Part shown: positions 1 through 11,116 of the stretch, one piece after another
Position numbering within the stretch: the stretch's first letter is position 1
Layout: each line of letters begins with the position of its first letter
Assembly: GCA_003254925.1 (NCBI GenBank)
Contig: QANZ01052502.1
Span: 12,684-76,683 of the forward strand
Length of the DNA stretch: 64,000 nt
Direction: 5' to 3'
From: Chamaecrista fasciculata
Taxonomy: Eukaryota > Streptophyta > Magnoliopsida > Fabales > Fabaceae
Program-made: the position numbers and the translations under genes
The notes under the pieces: model-generated
What the model was told of the DNA's origin: nothing
The model's database searches: none
The model's input: only the letters and a program-made list of their open reading frames with translations

Positions 1-1060
1 CCTTCCTAGCTTATAAAGATCGGAGTAATTACTTCACAAACCATTTACTAAAGTTGTCCACTACCGTTAAACATAGCAATTAACTCAATTATAAACATAA
101 CCAAGATAATCACTTCAATGAAGCTAATGGCGAGATAAAATCAAGAATTCAGGCAACTCTATAACTCAGACTAAGTTATCAAAGATAAACTTATCCCAAT
201 TATTAGTGAAACCAACTACAACGTATCTGAACGGATCATAATCAAGACAAGAATAATCAATACATATCAGAATCCAAAATCCAATCTCAAATTCATAATC
301 AATATCAGAATTACAAGTTCTCTAACCAAGAAAAACTCAAACCCTAATATAAAATGATGAAAAGAGTAAAGTAAAACTCCCTAAGTGTAGAACCAAGCTC
401 GGGCCTCCTCCAATCCTCTTATGGGTGTAGAATCTAGCTACTCATGGAGAAAGATTCGGCTTCAACAAGCCTCCTAGCCTCCAAAATAGCCATAGATGAA
501 GGTGGGAGAAAAGAGGGGATGAAGGAGATGGTGTCAAGTGTGTCTCTAGGGTTCCTCCCATTTAAATGACCTAAGAACCTCTCATATATGTTATTTTCGG
601 CTTATCCCCAAGAAATTTAGGTCTGAATCATCCAAATCGGGCTTGGGCTTGCTTAATTATAAGTTATCGCGAACCCGCCGCGGACCCGCCGCGGCTGTGC
701 ATGGCGGCAGTTCCGGCGGCGGGTTTTCCAGCAACTTGAGTTTGTTTTCAGTTTGGTCCCTAACTCGTCTCCAAACATCCTTGAGCCTTCCTCGAAGTAA
801 TTCAGCACTTTGGACTTCATTAAAACCTATCAAGAATATCGAGAAACTAAGTGAATTCTCACGATAAAGAGGATCAATCAAGTAATAAAGATTAAACCCG
901 AGAAAACCACTCAATTAATCACAAAATAGTCCAAATAATGTCACACCTCAAGGCATCATATTTCATCATAAAAGGACATAAAGACATGCAAATGAATCCC
1001 AAATGAATATAAAATGCCCTAAAATGTCTCTAAAATATATGATGAAATATGGTCAGATCA
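1..1060 (-). mobile_element. Probable Ty3/gypsy LTR fragment
   Basis: No gene is visible here. The stretch is AT-rich except for a GC-rich island at about 668-735 made of repeated CCGCCGCGG-type words. Read on the minus strand, the order GC-rich island, then a purine/pyrimidine-rich leader (about 360-560), resembles the long untranslated LTRs of plant Ty3/gypsy elements, and a comparable layout occurs at 26237-27049. No LTR end or target duplication is visible. This is inference from texture only. It stops where Copia gag homology begins near 1060. Confidence 0.35.
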
Positions 1061-1079
1061 GGCTCTTTACTCTTGCAAG

Positions 1080-2402
1080 ATGGCAGAAGGTGGATCTGTG
1101 AGTGCCCACGTCTTGAAGATGAAAGGGTACATAGATCACCTTGCTAGGCTGGGTTGTCCCATTGTGCCAGAGCTAGCGACAGATTTGATCCTTAATTCGC
1201 TACCTAGAAGTTATGACCAGTTCGTCTTAAACTTTAATATGAATGGCATGGAGAAGACCGTCTCTGAACTGCATGGGATGCTAAAGACTGCTGAGGCATC
1301 TATAAAGAAGGCGCCTAGCACTGTCTTATTAGTTCAGAACAAGGGAATGGGTAAGGGCAAAGGAAAGAGGAAAGGAGACGCCGAGGTTGGTGGGACCAAG
1401 CCTACGGCTAAGCCTAACCCACCGCCTGCCAAGAAGGCAAAGCCCACTAAGGATGCAGTTTGTTTCTTCTGCCAGAAGCCTGGACACTGGAAGAGAAACT
1501 GTAAGCTGTACATGGAAGATCTGAAGAAGAAGAAGAAGAAGAAGAGCGAAGCCCCTACTTCAGGTATCTTTGTTATAGGCGTTCACTTGTCTACTCCTAC
1601 CACTTGGGTATTGGATACTGCTTGTGGTTCTCACATATGTACTAATGTGCAGGGGTTGAGAAGAAGTAGAAAGCTGAGCAGAGGCGAGGTGGACCTATGT
1701 GTAGGTAATGGAGCAAGAGTTGCTATTGTTGCTGTAGGAACATACGAGCTAGTTTTGCCCACTGGGCTTATTTTGTTATTAAACAATTGTTATTATGTAC
1801 CTTCTCTGAGTTCTAACATTAACATTATATCACTTTCTTATTTTGATAAGGAAGGATTTGTTTGCATGAATGGAAATGGTAGATGTTCAATTTATAAGGA
1901 TGATGTGTTATATGCTTATGGAGATCTGCATGATAACCAATATATCTTAAAATTGGAACAAAGACGTAATAACGAGATCTATAACATCGATATGAAAAGG
2001 ATTAAGACTAACGAGTGTAATCCTACATACCTTTGGCATTGTCGTTTAGGCCATATAAACGAGAAACGCCTAGAGAAGCTCCATAGAGATGGACTTCTAA
2101 GCTCATTTGATTTTGAATCATATGATGCTTGCGAATCTTGTCTACTTGGGAAGATGACAAAGGCGCCCTTCACTGACCACAATGAGAGAGCATCTGACTT
2201 GTTGGGAATCATACATAGTGATGTATGTGGACCCATGAGTATTCATGCTAGAGGAGGTTACTCGTACTTCATTACGTTTATTGACGACTTCAGTAGATAT
2301 GGCAATGTCTACCTAATGAAGCACAAGTCAGAGTCTTTTGAAATGTTCAAGAGATTTCAAAATGAAGTTGAGAACCAATTGTTGGGAATCCTAGACGCCT
2401 AA
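1080..2402 (+). pseudogene. Truncated Copia gag-protease-integrase polyprotein
   Basis: Open reading frame of 440 codons from a Ty1/copia element. In order: C-terminal part of Gag (residues ~1-90); a basic linker; a CCHC zinc knuckle (CFFCQKPGHWKRNC, ~127-140) that binds the RNA genome; an aspartic protease start with DTACGSH (~178-184; family norm D-T/S-G); the GAG-pre-integrase HHCC zinc finger (LWHCRLGH and CESCLLGK); and the integrase core start (SDVCGPM, FIDDFSRYG). Homology begins upstream at ~1062, so the Gag N-terminus is missing. The frame is cut inside integrase after NEVENQ, where an LTR in the opposite orientation begins at 2380. The last residues and stop are LTR sequence, so the catalytic core is incomplete. 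It has no internal stop and is therefore a fairly young fragment. Confidence 0.9.
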
Positions 2403-4426
2403 GGCAGCGGAAGCAAAAAAAATAAAATTAAAAAACGCCTAGGTCCTATGATTCCCGAACGGATCCGCTAGTAGAATTTAAAACTTTTGGTTAGTGTTAT
2501 ACCTCAGAGTTTCAAATCGATGGTTGTACGGGGCGAGTTCCACGGAGTCCACTCCCAGAGTTCTCCCTCTGCCAGTAATCCACACGAACAGTTTCCTTGA
2601 TCACCGAGGTGCTAGCCTCCAAATTCTTTTCTCAAAAGAATTTCCGGGACCAATCTACAGACCTCTGAATTTCAAGAACTCCTTCTTGATAATTCAGCAA
2701 TGGAGGTGGCGCTAGAAGAATCCCCCCACAAGAACTCCTTCTTGCCTATTCTTCTCTCAAAACCCTAATTTTAGAGCAAAATCGAATTCTCTCTCTAACT
2801 CTTAGAGAAAGTCGACTTTCTCTATAGTGTGTGCAAAGGAATTTTTCTCTCTCTAACTCTTAGGAGGAAAAATAAACTAGGGTTTCAATCCTTAGCATAT
2901 GGGGCAAGTCGACTTGCACCCTATTTATAGGGAAGATATTTGGTGATTTAATAATTCCTAAAATAAAGATATTCTGATAATATAATTATTTTAGGCCTGG
3001 ATTTATAATTATAATATTACCTTAATATTATAATTTAAATTCAAAATGCAATCTTGGAGAATCAAATTGAGAGATCAAATCTCCCAATGGGACCCACCTA
3101 GATGGCGCCTAACCCCTCCCAATTATCCTTGGAATTTAATTAATCAAAAACCTCTAATTTTTGATTCACCAAAGATATTAAAAGATCTTCACCAAATCTT
3201 TTGAATTTCAAATCTCCATTTGAATTTCAAATAATATTTGAATTAAATAAAACAATTTTATTTAACCCAAAATTATCCCAATGAGGCGCCACCCTCCTAT
3301 TTAATTATTAGGAATTTTATAATTCAATAATTTCCTAACTCTTAGGAACATTATCCAGAATTATTTTCCTAATATTTAAATTGCCTATAATTAATCTCAT
3401 TAATTATATTCAATTATTAATATTTAAATTTGTCCCACAAATCTAAATATGTCATCTGTAGATTAATTAAGACCAGACCTAATGTCCCAGACATTTCCTC
3501 TGTGTCTTAAATCGTGTCACTCGCGTGACCCACGAATTAACCCTAATTCGTGTCCCACTCGAATGGTGATCAGTTCCTGCTCGTGTGTGACCCAGCAGGC
3601 CCCACGTGAAGTTGGCAGTAGGGCATCCCCATGACCTACAAGTTGTGAGCGGACTCTAGCAAGCCATCACAACTACCCAAAATCCGTGAGTTATCGTTCG
3701 GTAACCGGAAGAACGACTTAACCTCAGTACCTCCGTGTACGTGATCCGTTTGTCCTACGATATCTTGGTCATGGACTAGGCACAGGTATGTCATCCATAA
3801 TCCAAACCTCAACTTTCTCGATTCCTTGAGTAAGTCCCAAATCCCAGCGTGGCCACGCATTTTCCTGGACAGACTCATCGAGGGCGCCAGTTAGATATCT
3901 CTCATCTTAATGAGGGACAAAATCCCATTTTGGCCAATCCACATTCCACTGCAGAGCAATCAACCAGCCCCGTACTCAGCCCGTATAACTACCCTGTTAC
4001 GGGCAGCGTTAGACTAAGCCAAAGACTGACAACTGCAACGCTGGAATAGTCATTGACCTCAGGTCAAAGGCATCGCTACAGGCGTACTAGGAGAGACTAG
4101 CTGATGACTAAACCCATGCAGGACTCTCCGGGTCAGTCCAGCAATTCGTAACCACCTTACGTAATTGCACCATGACTCTCGTCCCAGCATCTAGTGCGTG
4201 CATCTCATGCACCGAGGTCATGCTGGTCTTAGTTCATTTTTGCTCCCACAAAAATAATCGACCAGGGACAATTTTAGATTAATTATCTCATAATTAATCA
4301 TGGACGTTATCATAGTAAACATGCAAATGATATGACAACACATTAATTTATCTTCCATAAATTAATAATATGTTCACAACATATTTATCAAATAAAATGA
4401 TTGGCCCTAGGGCACAATCTCCAACA
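2380..4426 (-). mobile_element. Copia LTR, left arm (minus orientation)
   Basis: About 2.05 kb running, on the minus strand, from TGTTGGAGATTG (ending at 4426) to ATTCCCAACA (at 2380), with TG...CA ends. It lies directly after the polypurine tract of the minus-strand reverse transcriptase ORF, so it is a 3' LTR. Nearly its whole length is repeated in inverted orientation at 7758-9780. It contains a TATA box (2921-2930). Its outer (U5) end is joined directly to integrase coding sequence of a plus-strand Copia fragment. Confidence 0.88.
2921..2930 (-). promoter_or_regulatory. TATA box of left Copia LTR
   Basis: CTATAAATAG on the minus strand, followed by a GTCGAC-containing leader. The same arrangement is at 9231-9240 in the right LTR, marking the U3/R promoter of the element. 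Confidence 0.6.
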
Positions 4427-4440
4427 GACTCCCACTTGCA
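4427..4440 (-). promoter_or_regulatory. Polypurine tract of left Copia element
   Basis: Minus-strand TGCAAGTGGGAGTC directly before the LTR start TGTTGG. Copia elements use this purine run to prime plus-strand DNA synthesis. The matching tract is deleted in the right arm. Confidence 0.75.
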
Positions 4441-4480
4441 CTAGGGTACAATCATTAATCTAGCTCTTCCTACTCTAGGT

Positions 4481-6178
4481 TCACTGATCAATGTGTCTAA
4501 TCCCCATCGACGATACATGGCGTTCATGTATGACCCTTGCAAGAGGTTTAGTCAGAGGATCAGCAACGTTGTCCTCGCCTGCTACCTTACATATCTTTAC
4601 ATCACCTCTGTCAATCATCTCCCTGACTAGGTGAAAACGTCTGAGTATATGTTTGGTCCTCTGGTGGGACCGTGGCTCCTTGGCTTGTGCAATAGCGCCA
4701 CTATTGTCACAAAACAGGGTTACGGGATCAGAAATGGTCGGAACCACTCCAAGCTCGGAGATGAACTTTCTAATCCACACAGCCTCCTTTGCCGCATCCG
4801 ATGCTGCAATATACTCGGACTCCGTTGTAGAATCAGCAATCGTGCTTTGCTTGGAACTCTTCCAGCTCACGCTGCCACCGTTCAGGAGAAACACGTATCC
4901 TGACTGCGATTTAAAATCATCTTGGTCGGTTTGGAAACTAGCATCTGTGTAACCCCTTACACATAGCTCTTCTTCAGTTCCACCGTACACCAAGAATTCA
5001 TCCTTAGTCCTTCTCAAGTACTTAAGGATGTTCTTGACAGCGATCCAATGATCCTCACCAGGGTCTTGTTGGAATCGGCTCGTCATGCTTAGGGCAAATG
5101 ACACATCCGGTCGAGTACATAACATGGCATACATGATGGATCCTATGGCCGAGGCATATGGAATTCCACTCATGCGCCTTCGCTCAACAAGTGTCTTCGG
5201 ACACTGTTTCTTGCTCAAGGTCAAGCCATGATTCATAGGGATGAATCCCTTCTTGGATTCCTGCATATTGAACCTCTTCAATATCTTATCCAAGTATGTA
5301 CTTTGACTCAATCCGAGAAGCCTCCTAGATCTATCTCTATAGATCTTAATGCCTAGGATATAGGCAGCTTCTCCCAAGTCCTTCATTGAGAAAGATTTTC
5401 CTAACCAAGATTTAATAATCTCTAAGGTTGGAACATCGTTTCCAATGAGTAGTATGTCATCGACATACAGTACCAAGAATACGATAGTACTCCCACTAAC
5501 CTTCTTGTAAACGCAAGGTTCGTCCGGATTCTGCAAGAAGCCAAACTCTTTGACTACTTCGTCAAACCGGTGATTCCAACTCCTTGATGCCTGCTTCAAT
5601 CCATAAATGGATCTCTGAAGCTTGCACACCATGTCTGGAGCCTCTGGACATACAAACCCCTCAGGCTGTATCATATACACGTCCTCGGGCAGCCTTCCAT
5701 TAAGGAATGCTGTTTTGACATCCATTTGCCATATCTCATAGTCATAATATGCAGCTATGGCAAGGAGGATCCTAATGGACTTGGCCATTGCGACAGGCGA
5801 AAACGTTTCGTCATAGTCTATACCATGACGTTGCGTGAATCCCTTCGCAACTAGCCTGGCCTTGAAGACAGTAACGTTGCCATCCATGTCGGTTTTCTCC
5901 TTGAAAACCCACTTGCACCCTACGGGTTTTACCCCTTCAGGTGGCGCGACCAAGGTCCACACCTTGTTGTCGTACATGGATTGCATCTCTGCATTCATGG
6001 CTTCAACCCATTTTTCTGAGTTGGGATCTACGATGGCCTCTTGATAGGTGGTGGGTTCACCACGCTCCGTGAGCAACACATCCTTGTTTTCATCCACGAG
6101 AAATCCGTAATATCTCTCTGGTTGAAAACGTGTTCTATCAGACCTCCGTGGTCCTTGTGTTTGTGGAGCAGCTTCCAC
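4481..6178 (-). CDS. Copia reverse transcriptase-RNase H, left arm
   Basis: Uninterrupted frame of 565 codons; the true frame continues upstream to the inversion centre near 6230, because the listed start is an internal GTG. It is the 3' half of a Ty1/copia pol. The RVT_2 domain opens around DNKVWTLV and GCKWVFKEK, contains KTAFLNG and SIYGLKQASRSW, and carries the intact catalytic YVDD in LYVDDILLIG (minus strand, ~5456-5480). RNase H follows with GYTDASF, SKQSTIADSTTESEY, KHILRRFHLVRE and DPLTKPL. It copies element RNA into cDNA in cytoplasmic particles. Gag, protease and integrase are absent from this arm, so alone it could not transpose. The intact frame implies recent activity of the source lineage. 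Confidence 0.92.
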   Translation of the reverse strand: MEAAPQTQGPRRSDRTRFQPERYYGFLVDENKDVLLTERGEPTTYQEAIVDPNSEKWVEAMNAEMQSMYDNKVWTLVAPPEGVKPVGCKWVFKEKTDMDGNVTVFKARLVAKGFTQRHGIDYDETFSPVAMAKSIRILLAIAAYYDYEIWQMDVKTAFLNGRLPEDVYMIQPEGFVCPEAPDMVCKLQRSIYGLKQASRSWNHRFDEVVKEFGFLQNPDEPCVYKKVSGSTIVFLVLYVDDILLIGNDVPTLEIIKSWLGKSFSMKDLGEAAYILGIKIYRDRSRRLLGLSQSTYLDKILKRFNMQESKKGFIPMNHGLTLSKKQCPKTLVERRRMSGIPYASAIGSIMYAMLCTRPDVSFALSMTSRFQQDPGEDHWIAVKNILKYLRRTKDEFLVYGGTEEELCVRGYTDASFQTDQDDFKSQSGYVFLLNGGSVSWKSSKQSTIADSTTESEYIAASDAAKEAVWIRKFISELGVVPTISDPVTLFCDNSGAIAQAKEPRSHQRTKHILRRFHLVREMIDRGDVKICKVAGEDNVADPLTKPLARVIHERHVSSMGIRHIDQ

Positions 6179-6214
6179 AACCTCTTGTGGAACTTCTCCA
6201 GTTTCCGTCTGCGC

Positions 6215-6240
6215 CTCTGACGTGTCTCGTGACTGAAAAC
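6215..6240. other. Centre of inverted Copia composite
   Basis: Around this point the minus-strand pol frame ends and a plus-strand pol frame of the same family begins. Shared sequence on the right starts near TCTCGTGA (~6222) and aligns with the minus-strand copy at ~6090-6100. The joint falls inside the linker upstream of reverse transcriptase in both copies, with no spacer of other origin visible. Confidence 0.75.
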
Positions 6241-7757
6241 AGAGATGTGTTGCTCACGGAGCATGGTGAACCCACCACCTATCAAGAGGCCATCGTAGAT
6301 CCCAACTCTGAGAAATGGGTTGAAGCCATGAAGGCTGAGATGCAATCTATGTACGACAACAAGGTATGGACCTTGGTCGCTCTACCCGAAGGGGTAAAAC
6401 CCGTAGGGTGCAAGTGGGTTTTCAAAGAGAAAACAGACATGGATGGCAATGTCAACGTCTTCAAGGCGAGGCTGGTTGCGAAGGGATTTACGCAACGTCA
6501 TGGCATAGACTATGAGGAAACGTTTTCGCCTGTTGCAATGGCCAAGTCCATTAGGATCCTCCTTGCCATAGCCGCATATTATGACTATGAGATATGGCAA
6601 ATGGATGTCAAAACAGCGTTCCTTAATGGAAGGCTGCCCGAGGATGTGTATAGGATACAACCCGAGGGGTTTGTATGTCCTGAGGCACCAGACATGGTAT
6701 GCAAGCTTCAGAGATCCATTTATGGATTGAAGCAAGCATCCAGGAGTTGGAATCACCGTTTTGATGAAGTAGTCAAAGAGTTTGGCTTCTTACAAAACCC
6801 TGATGAACCTTGTGTTTACAAGAAGGTTAGTGGGAGCACAATTGTGTTCTTGGTACTATAAGTCGATGACATATTACTCATTGGAAATGATATTCCAACC
6901 TTAGAGATTATAAAATCCTGGTTAGGAAAATCTTTCTCAATGAAGGACTTAGGAGAAGCTGCCTATATTCTAGGCATTAAGATCTATAGAGATAGATGTC
7001 GTAGGCTTCTTGTATTGAGTCAGAGTACGTACTTGGATAAGGTATTGAAGAGGTTCAATATGCAAGATTCCAAGAAGGGATTCATACCGATGAATCATGA
7101 GATGACCCTGAGCAAGAAACAGTGTCCCAGAACACTTGTTGAGCAAGGGCGCATGAGTGGAATTCCTTATGCTTCGGCAATAGGATCCATCATGTATGCC
7201 ATGTTATGTACTCGACCCGATGTGTCGTTTGCCCTAAGCATGACGAATCGATTCCAACAAGACCCTGGTGAGGATCATTGGATCACTGTCAAGAATATCC
7301 TTAAGTACTTGAGAAGGACTAAGGATGAGTTCTTGGTTTACGGTGGAACTGATGAGGAGCTGAGTGTAAGGGGTTACACAGATGCTAGTTTCCAAACCGA
7401 CCAAGATGACTTTAAATCGCAGTTAGGATATGTGTTTCTCCTGAATGGAGTCCGAGTATATTGCAGCATCGGATGCAGCAAAGGACGCTGTGTGGATTAG
7501 AAATTTCATCTCCGAGCTTGGTGTGGTTCCGACCATTTCTGATCCCGTTACCCTGTATTGTGACAATAGTGGTGCTATTGCACAAGCCAAGGAGCCACGG
7601 TCCCACCAGAGGACCAAACATATACTCAGACGTTTTCACCTTGTCAGAGAGATGATTGACAGAGGTGATGTGAAGATATGTAAAGTAGCAGGCGAGGATA
7701 ACGTTGCTAATCCTCTGACAAAGCCTCTTGTAAGGGTCATACATGAGCGGCATGTGA
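6222..7757 (+). pseudogene. Copia reverse transcriptase-RNase H, right arm (broken)
   Basis: Plus-strand homologue of the 4481-6178 pol. Three lesions are visible. First, a TAA at 6859-6861 replaces the tyrosine codon of the catalytic YVDD, ending the frame at VFLVL. Second, about 56 bp are missing near 7448, between two copies of AA(C/T)GG, which removes the SWKSSKQSTIADSTTE part of RNase H and shifts frame; the frame resumes at ESEYIAASDAAKD. Third, the frame runs into LTR sequence after IHERHVK because the RNase H tail, polypurine tract and LTR start are deleted. Apart from these, protein similarity to the left arm is very high, and most differences are silent. Non-functional. Confidence 0.9.
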
Positions 7758-9780
7758 AATGTTATGAACATTTGATTTAATTTATAGAGATAAATTATTT
7801 TGTTATCATAATTAGCATGTTTACTATGATAGCGTCCGTGATTAATTATGAGATAATTAATCTAAATCTGTCCCTGGTCGATTGTTTTCGTGGGAGCGAA
7901 AATGAACTAAGACCAGCATGACCTCGGTGCATAGAGATGCATGCACTAGATGCTGGAACGAGAGTCATGGTGCAATTACGTAAGGGGTTACGAGTTGCTG
8001 GACTGACCCGGAGAGTCCTGCATGGGTTTAGTCATCAGCTTGCCTCTCCTGTACACCTGTCACGACGCCTTAGACCTGAGGTCATCATTATTCCGGCGTT
8101 GCAGTTGTCAGACTTTGGCTTAGTCTAACGTTGCCCGTAACAGGGTAGCCATAAGGGCTAAGTACGGGTTTGGTTGATTGCCGTGCTGAGGAATGTGGAT
8201 TGGCCAAGATGGGATTTTGTCCCTCATTAAATGAGAGATATCTAACTGGCGCCCTCGATGAGTCTGTCCAGGAAATGCGTGGCCACGCTGGGAATTGGGA
8301 CTTACTCAGGAAATCGAGAAAGTTGAGGTTTGGATTATGGATGACTTTCCTGTGCCTAATCCATGACCAAGATATCGTGTGACAATAGGGTCTATGACAA
8401 GGTGGTACTAAGGTTAAGTCGGTTTTGGTAAAAACAATAACTCACGTGTTTTGGGTAGTCGTGATGGCTTGCTAGAGTCTGCTCACGACTTGTAGGTCAT
8501 AGAGATGGCTTGCTGCCAACTTCACGTGGGGCCTGCTGGGTCACACATGAGCAGGATCAGGACACCGCTTAAAGGGACACGAATTAGGGTTAATTCGTGG
8601 GTCACTCCGGTGGCACAATTTAAGACATAGCAAAATGTCTGGGACATTAAGTCTTGTCTTAATTAATCTACAGTTGTGAAATATTTAAATTTGTGGGACA
8701 AGTTTAAATATAATAATTGTTAAATGATTAATAGGGATTAATTATTTACAATTAAAATATTAGGGAAAAATAAATCAGATAAGATTCCTAAAAGTTAGGA
8801 AATTATTGATTTATAAAATTCCCCAATATTATTTGAGGGTGGCGCCTCATATGTGGTATTTAGATTAATAAAATTGTTTTATTAATTTAAATCATAAGTT
8901 TGAATTCAAAAGATTTGATGGAGATATCAAAAGATTTGAATCAAATAGATTTGGTGAGATCTCAACTCGAAATCTTTGGAGAATCATGACTTCCTAATTG
9001 TTAGGAATGTTTTTGATTTATAAAATTCCAAGATAAAAGGTGGAGGAGATGGCGCATTGCTCTGTGGGTCCCATGGGAAGATTTGATCTTCCATTTGATT
9101 CTCAGAGATTGCATTTTGAATTTAAATTGAAATATTAAGGTAATATTTTAATTAAAAATTCAAGTCCTAAAATTATAATATTATTGTAATGTCATGATTT
9201 TAGGAATATTAAAATCACCAAAAATTGTGTTTATAAATAGGGAGCAAGTCGACTTGCCTCCTAACCCTAGCTCACTTTGTGATTTTGTCTTCCTCCTTGT
9301 AGAGAGAGAGAAAAATCGCACTTTAGTCTTAGAGAGAGGAAAAATCGATTTTGCCCAAGGTGTTGGGAAAATTCGAATTCCACCATTAAAACTAGGGTTT
9401 TTGTGAGAGAAGGAAAAACAAAAAAGAGTTCTTGTGAGGTTTTCTTCTTGGCGCCACCTTGTCCTTGTATTCAAGAAGGAGTTCTTGAATTCAAACACTG
9501 TAGAACGAGTCCCTGGTTCTTTTGGAGAAAAGAACGAAAGGCTAGCACCTTGGTGCCCGAAAAACTGTTCGTGTGGATCACCGGTAGAGGGAGAACGCTG
9601 TGAGTCGACTCCTAGCACGCGCCTTGTACAACCAACCGATTGGAACTCGTGAGGTATACCACTATCTTAACAGGTTTTAAATTCATCTAGCGGATCCGTT
9701 CAGGAATTTTAGGACTTGGCGCGTTTATTTTTAAGTTTTATATTTGCTTCCGCTGCGTTAGGCGCCTAGAATTCCCAACA
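7758..9780 (+). mobile_element. Copia LTR, right arm (5' end deleted)
   Basis: Inverted counterpart of 2380-4426, lacking the first ~40-50 bp of the LTR and the preceding polypurine tract. It ends in ATTCCCAACA at 9780, the same U5 terminus that bounds the left arm. Hand comparison of the first few hundred bases suggests roughly 90 % identity, with more indels later (8690-9130). It carries a TATA box at 9231-9240. On its right side it abuts a LINE remnant rather than Copia sequence. Confidence 0.85.
9231..9240 (+). promoter_or_regulatory. TATA box of right Copia LTR
   Basis: TTATAAATAG followed within ~10 bp by a GTCGAC-containing leader, at the position matching 2921-2930 in the left LTR. 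Confidence 0.55.
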
Positions 9781-10435
9781 ATTTCTCCACCTGTATCAAA
9801 ATTGTTATTTAAATTCGATAAAATCCAATTAGTGTGCTCTGACCCAAAAAAGTCTCTCGTGTGTCTAGAATCAATCAAAGAATTCCAAACCGTGGAGGCC
9901 ACTGGGCAATCACGAAGAACATGAAGAGTAGTTTCAATCACATTGGGACATTTCCTACACCAAGGTAAGCCCCCAAACCATTTATTACATAATTCATTAG
10001 TGAGAATCCTATTGTGAGCAAGAAATCAGATAAAATGTCTCACCCTTTCAGGGATATCAAGTTTCAAGATTTTAATAAATAATTGATGTTTAGGATGAGT
10101 TTTAGTCATAATCATGTAAGCAGAGTTCACAATAATAAAACCCCCATTACTAGTACCTCCCCCAAACACAGAGATCCATCCCCTTAGATGTCGCAGGGCA
10201 AGGTTCAGAATAGAAAGTCTTAATACAGTCCTGATTTAACATTGAACTAAGGTATTCAAGGTTCCAGTTACCATCATCCCTAGTTAGTACTTAGGTCCTT
10301 TACAGAAGAAGAGACCTTATTAAACAGAATAAACATCCCAAGGTTATGAATTAAAGGTTCATCTCTATTGCCCCAGCTATCAAGCCAAAATTTGGCACTC
10401 TCCCCATTACCAATAATCCATTTTTGCCCTTGTAA
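9781..10435 (-). pseudogene. L1-type LINE remnant (zinc-binding region)
   Basis: Minus-strand remnant of the end of a plant non-LTR reverse transcriptase polyprotein. An upstream piece reads KWIIGNGESAKFWLDSWGN (from ~10410), the usual run-up to the zf-RVT domain. Downstream, PERVRHFI (then a TGA in place of the usual Trp) leads to the zinc-binding CRKCPNVIETTLHVLRDC (CxxC...H...C). At least one in-frame stop (~10030-10040) and a frame change near 10280 show decay. The C-terminal RNase H part is cut off at 9780 by the Copia LTR. Confidence 0.78.
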
Positions 10436-10690
10436 CAATTTCTTGTTTGAGTTTGAATACTGATATCTTGTTTGAGTTTGTACATAATCGGTTAAAGGTT
10501 TGAGTTTGTATATCACTTCAAGTTTTAAATTTTTCTATGTACCAATTTCTTGTTTGAGTTTGAATATTGGTTTCTTGTTTGAGTTAGTATATCAATTAAA
10601 TATTTGAGCTTGTATATCGAATTTAAGTTTAAAAGTTTTCTACGTAGCAGTTTCTAATTTGAGTTTGAATATCGGTTTCTCATTTGAGTT
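10436..10690. repeat. Minisatellite, ~107-bp unit, about 2.4 copies
   Basis: Units begin near 10436, 10543 and 10649, each starting (A/C)A(A/G)TTTCT(T/A) followed by GTTTGAGTTTGAATA-like words. The TTTGAGTTTG motif also recurs inside each unit, suggesting an older, shorter repeat. It abuts the LINE remnant. No coding potential. Confidence 0.65.
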
Positions 10691-11116
10691 TTATCAGTTT
10701 GTATAGACTGAATGACATTGTATATAAATTTAATAAAACATTGAACTGAATGACATTATAAATATATAAATAAAAATATAACTAATATTTTAAATAAATG
10801 ATTTATAATTAATAAAATTTAACTATAAAATTTACAAAGTTATTACATGAACAATTGGGATTAGGTTAGGAAAAGTAGAAAAGGTAAGGGCTGATTGGTT
10901 TATGAAAATATTTTCTATTTTTATTTCTTGAAAATAATTTCAATTTTATAATTTTTAATGTTTTGAAATTGTATTTGGTTTGCAAAGTTAAAATATCATT
11001 TTGAAAATAAAAATTATGAAAATGTGTTTGCTTCAAAAATTTTGAAAATGTCAAAATAATGAAATTATAGTTAATTAATATTATTTTATTTATTATTATT
11101 GCAAACTAGCTATATG

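Noticed and set aside
643..914. Overlapping plus and minus frames over the GC-rich island
   Set aside because: They arise from CCGCCG-type repeats in a probable LTR; no start context or domain.
2380..9780. Simple nested insertion of one intact Copia element
   Set aside because: The two LTRs are in opposite, not the same, orientation; pol is duplicated inverted; and there is no target duplication.
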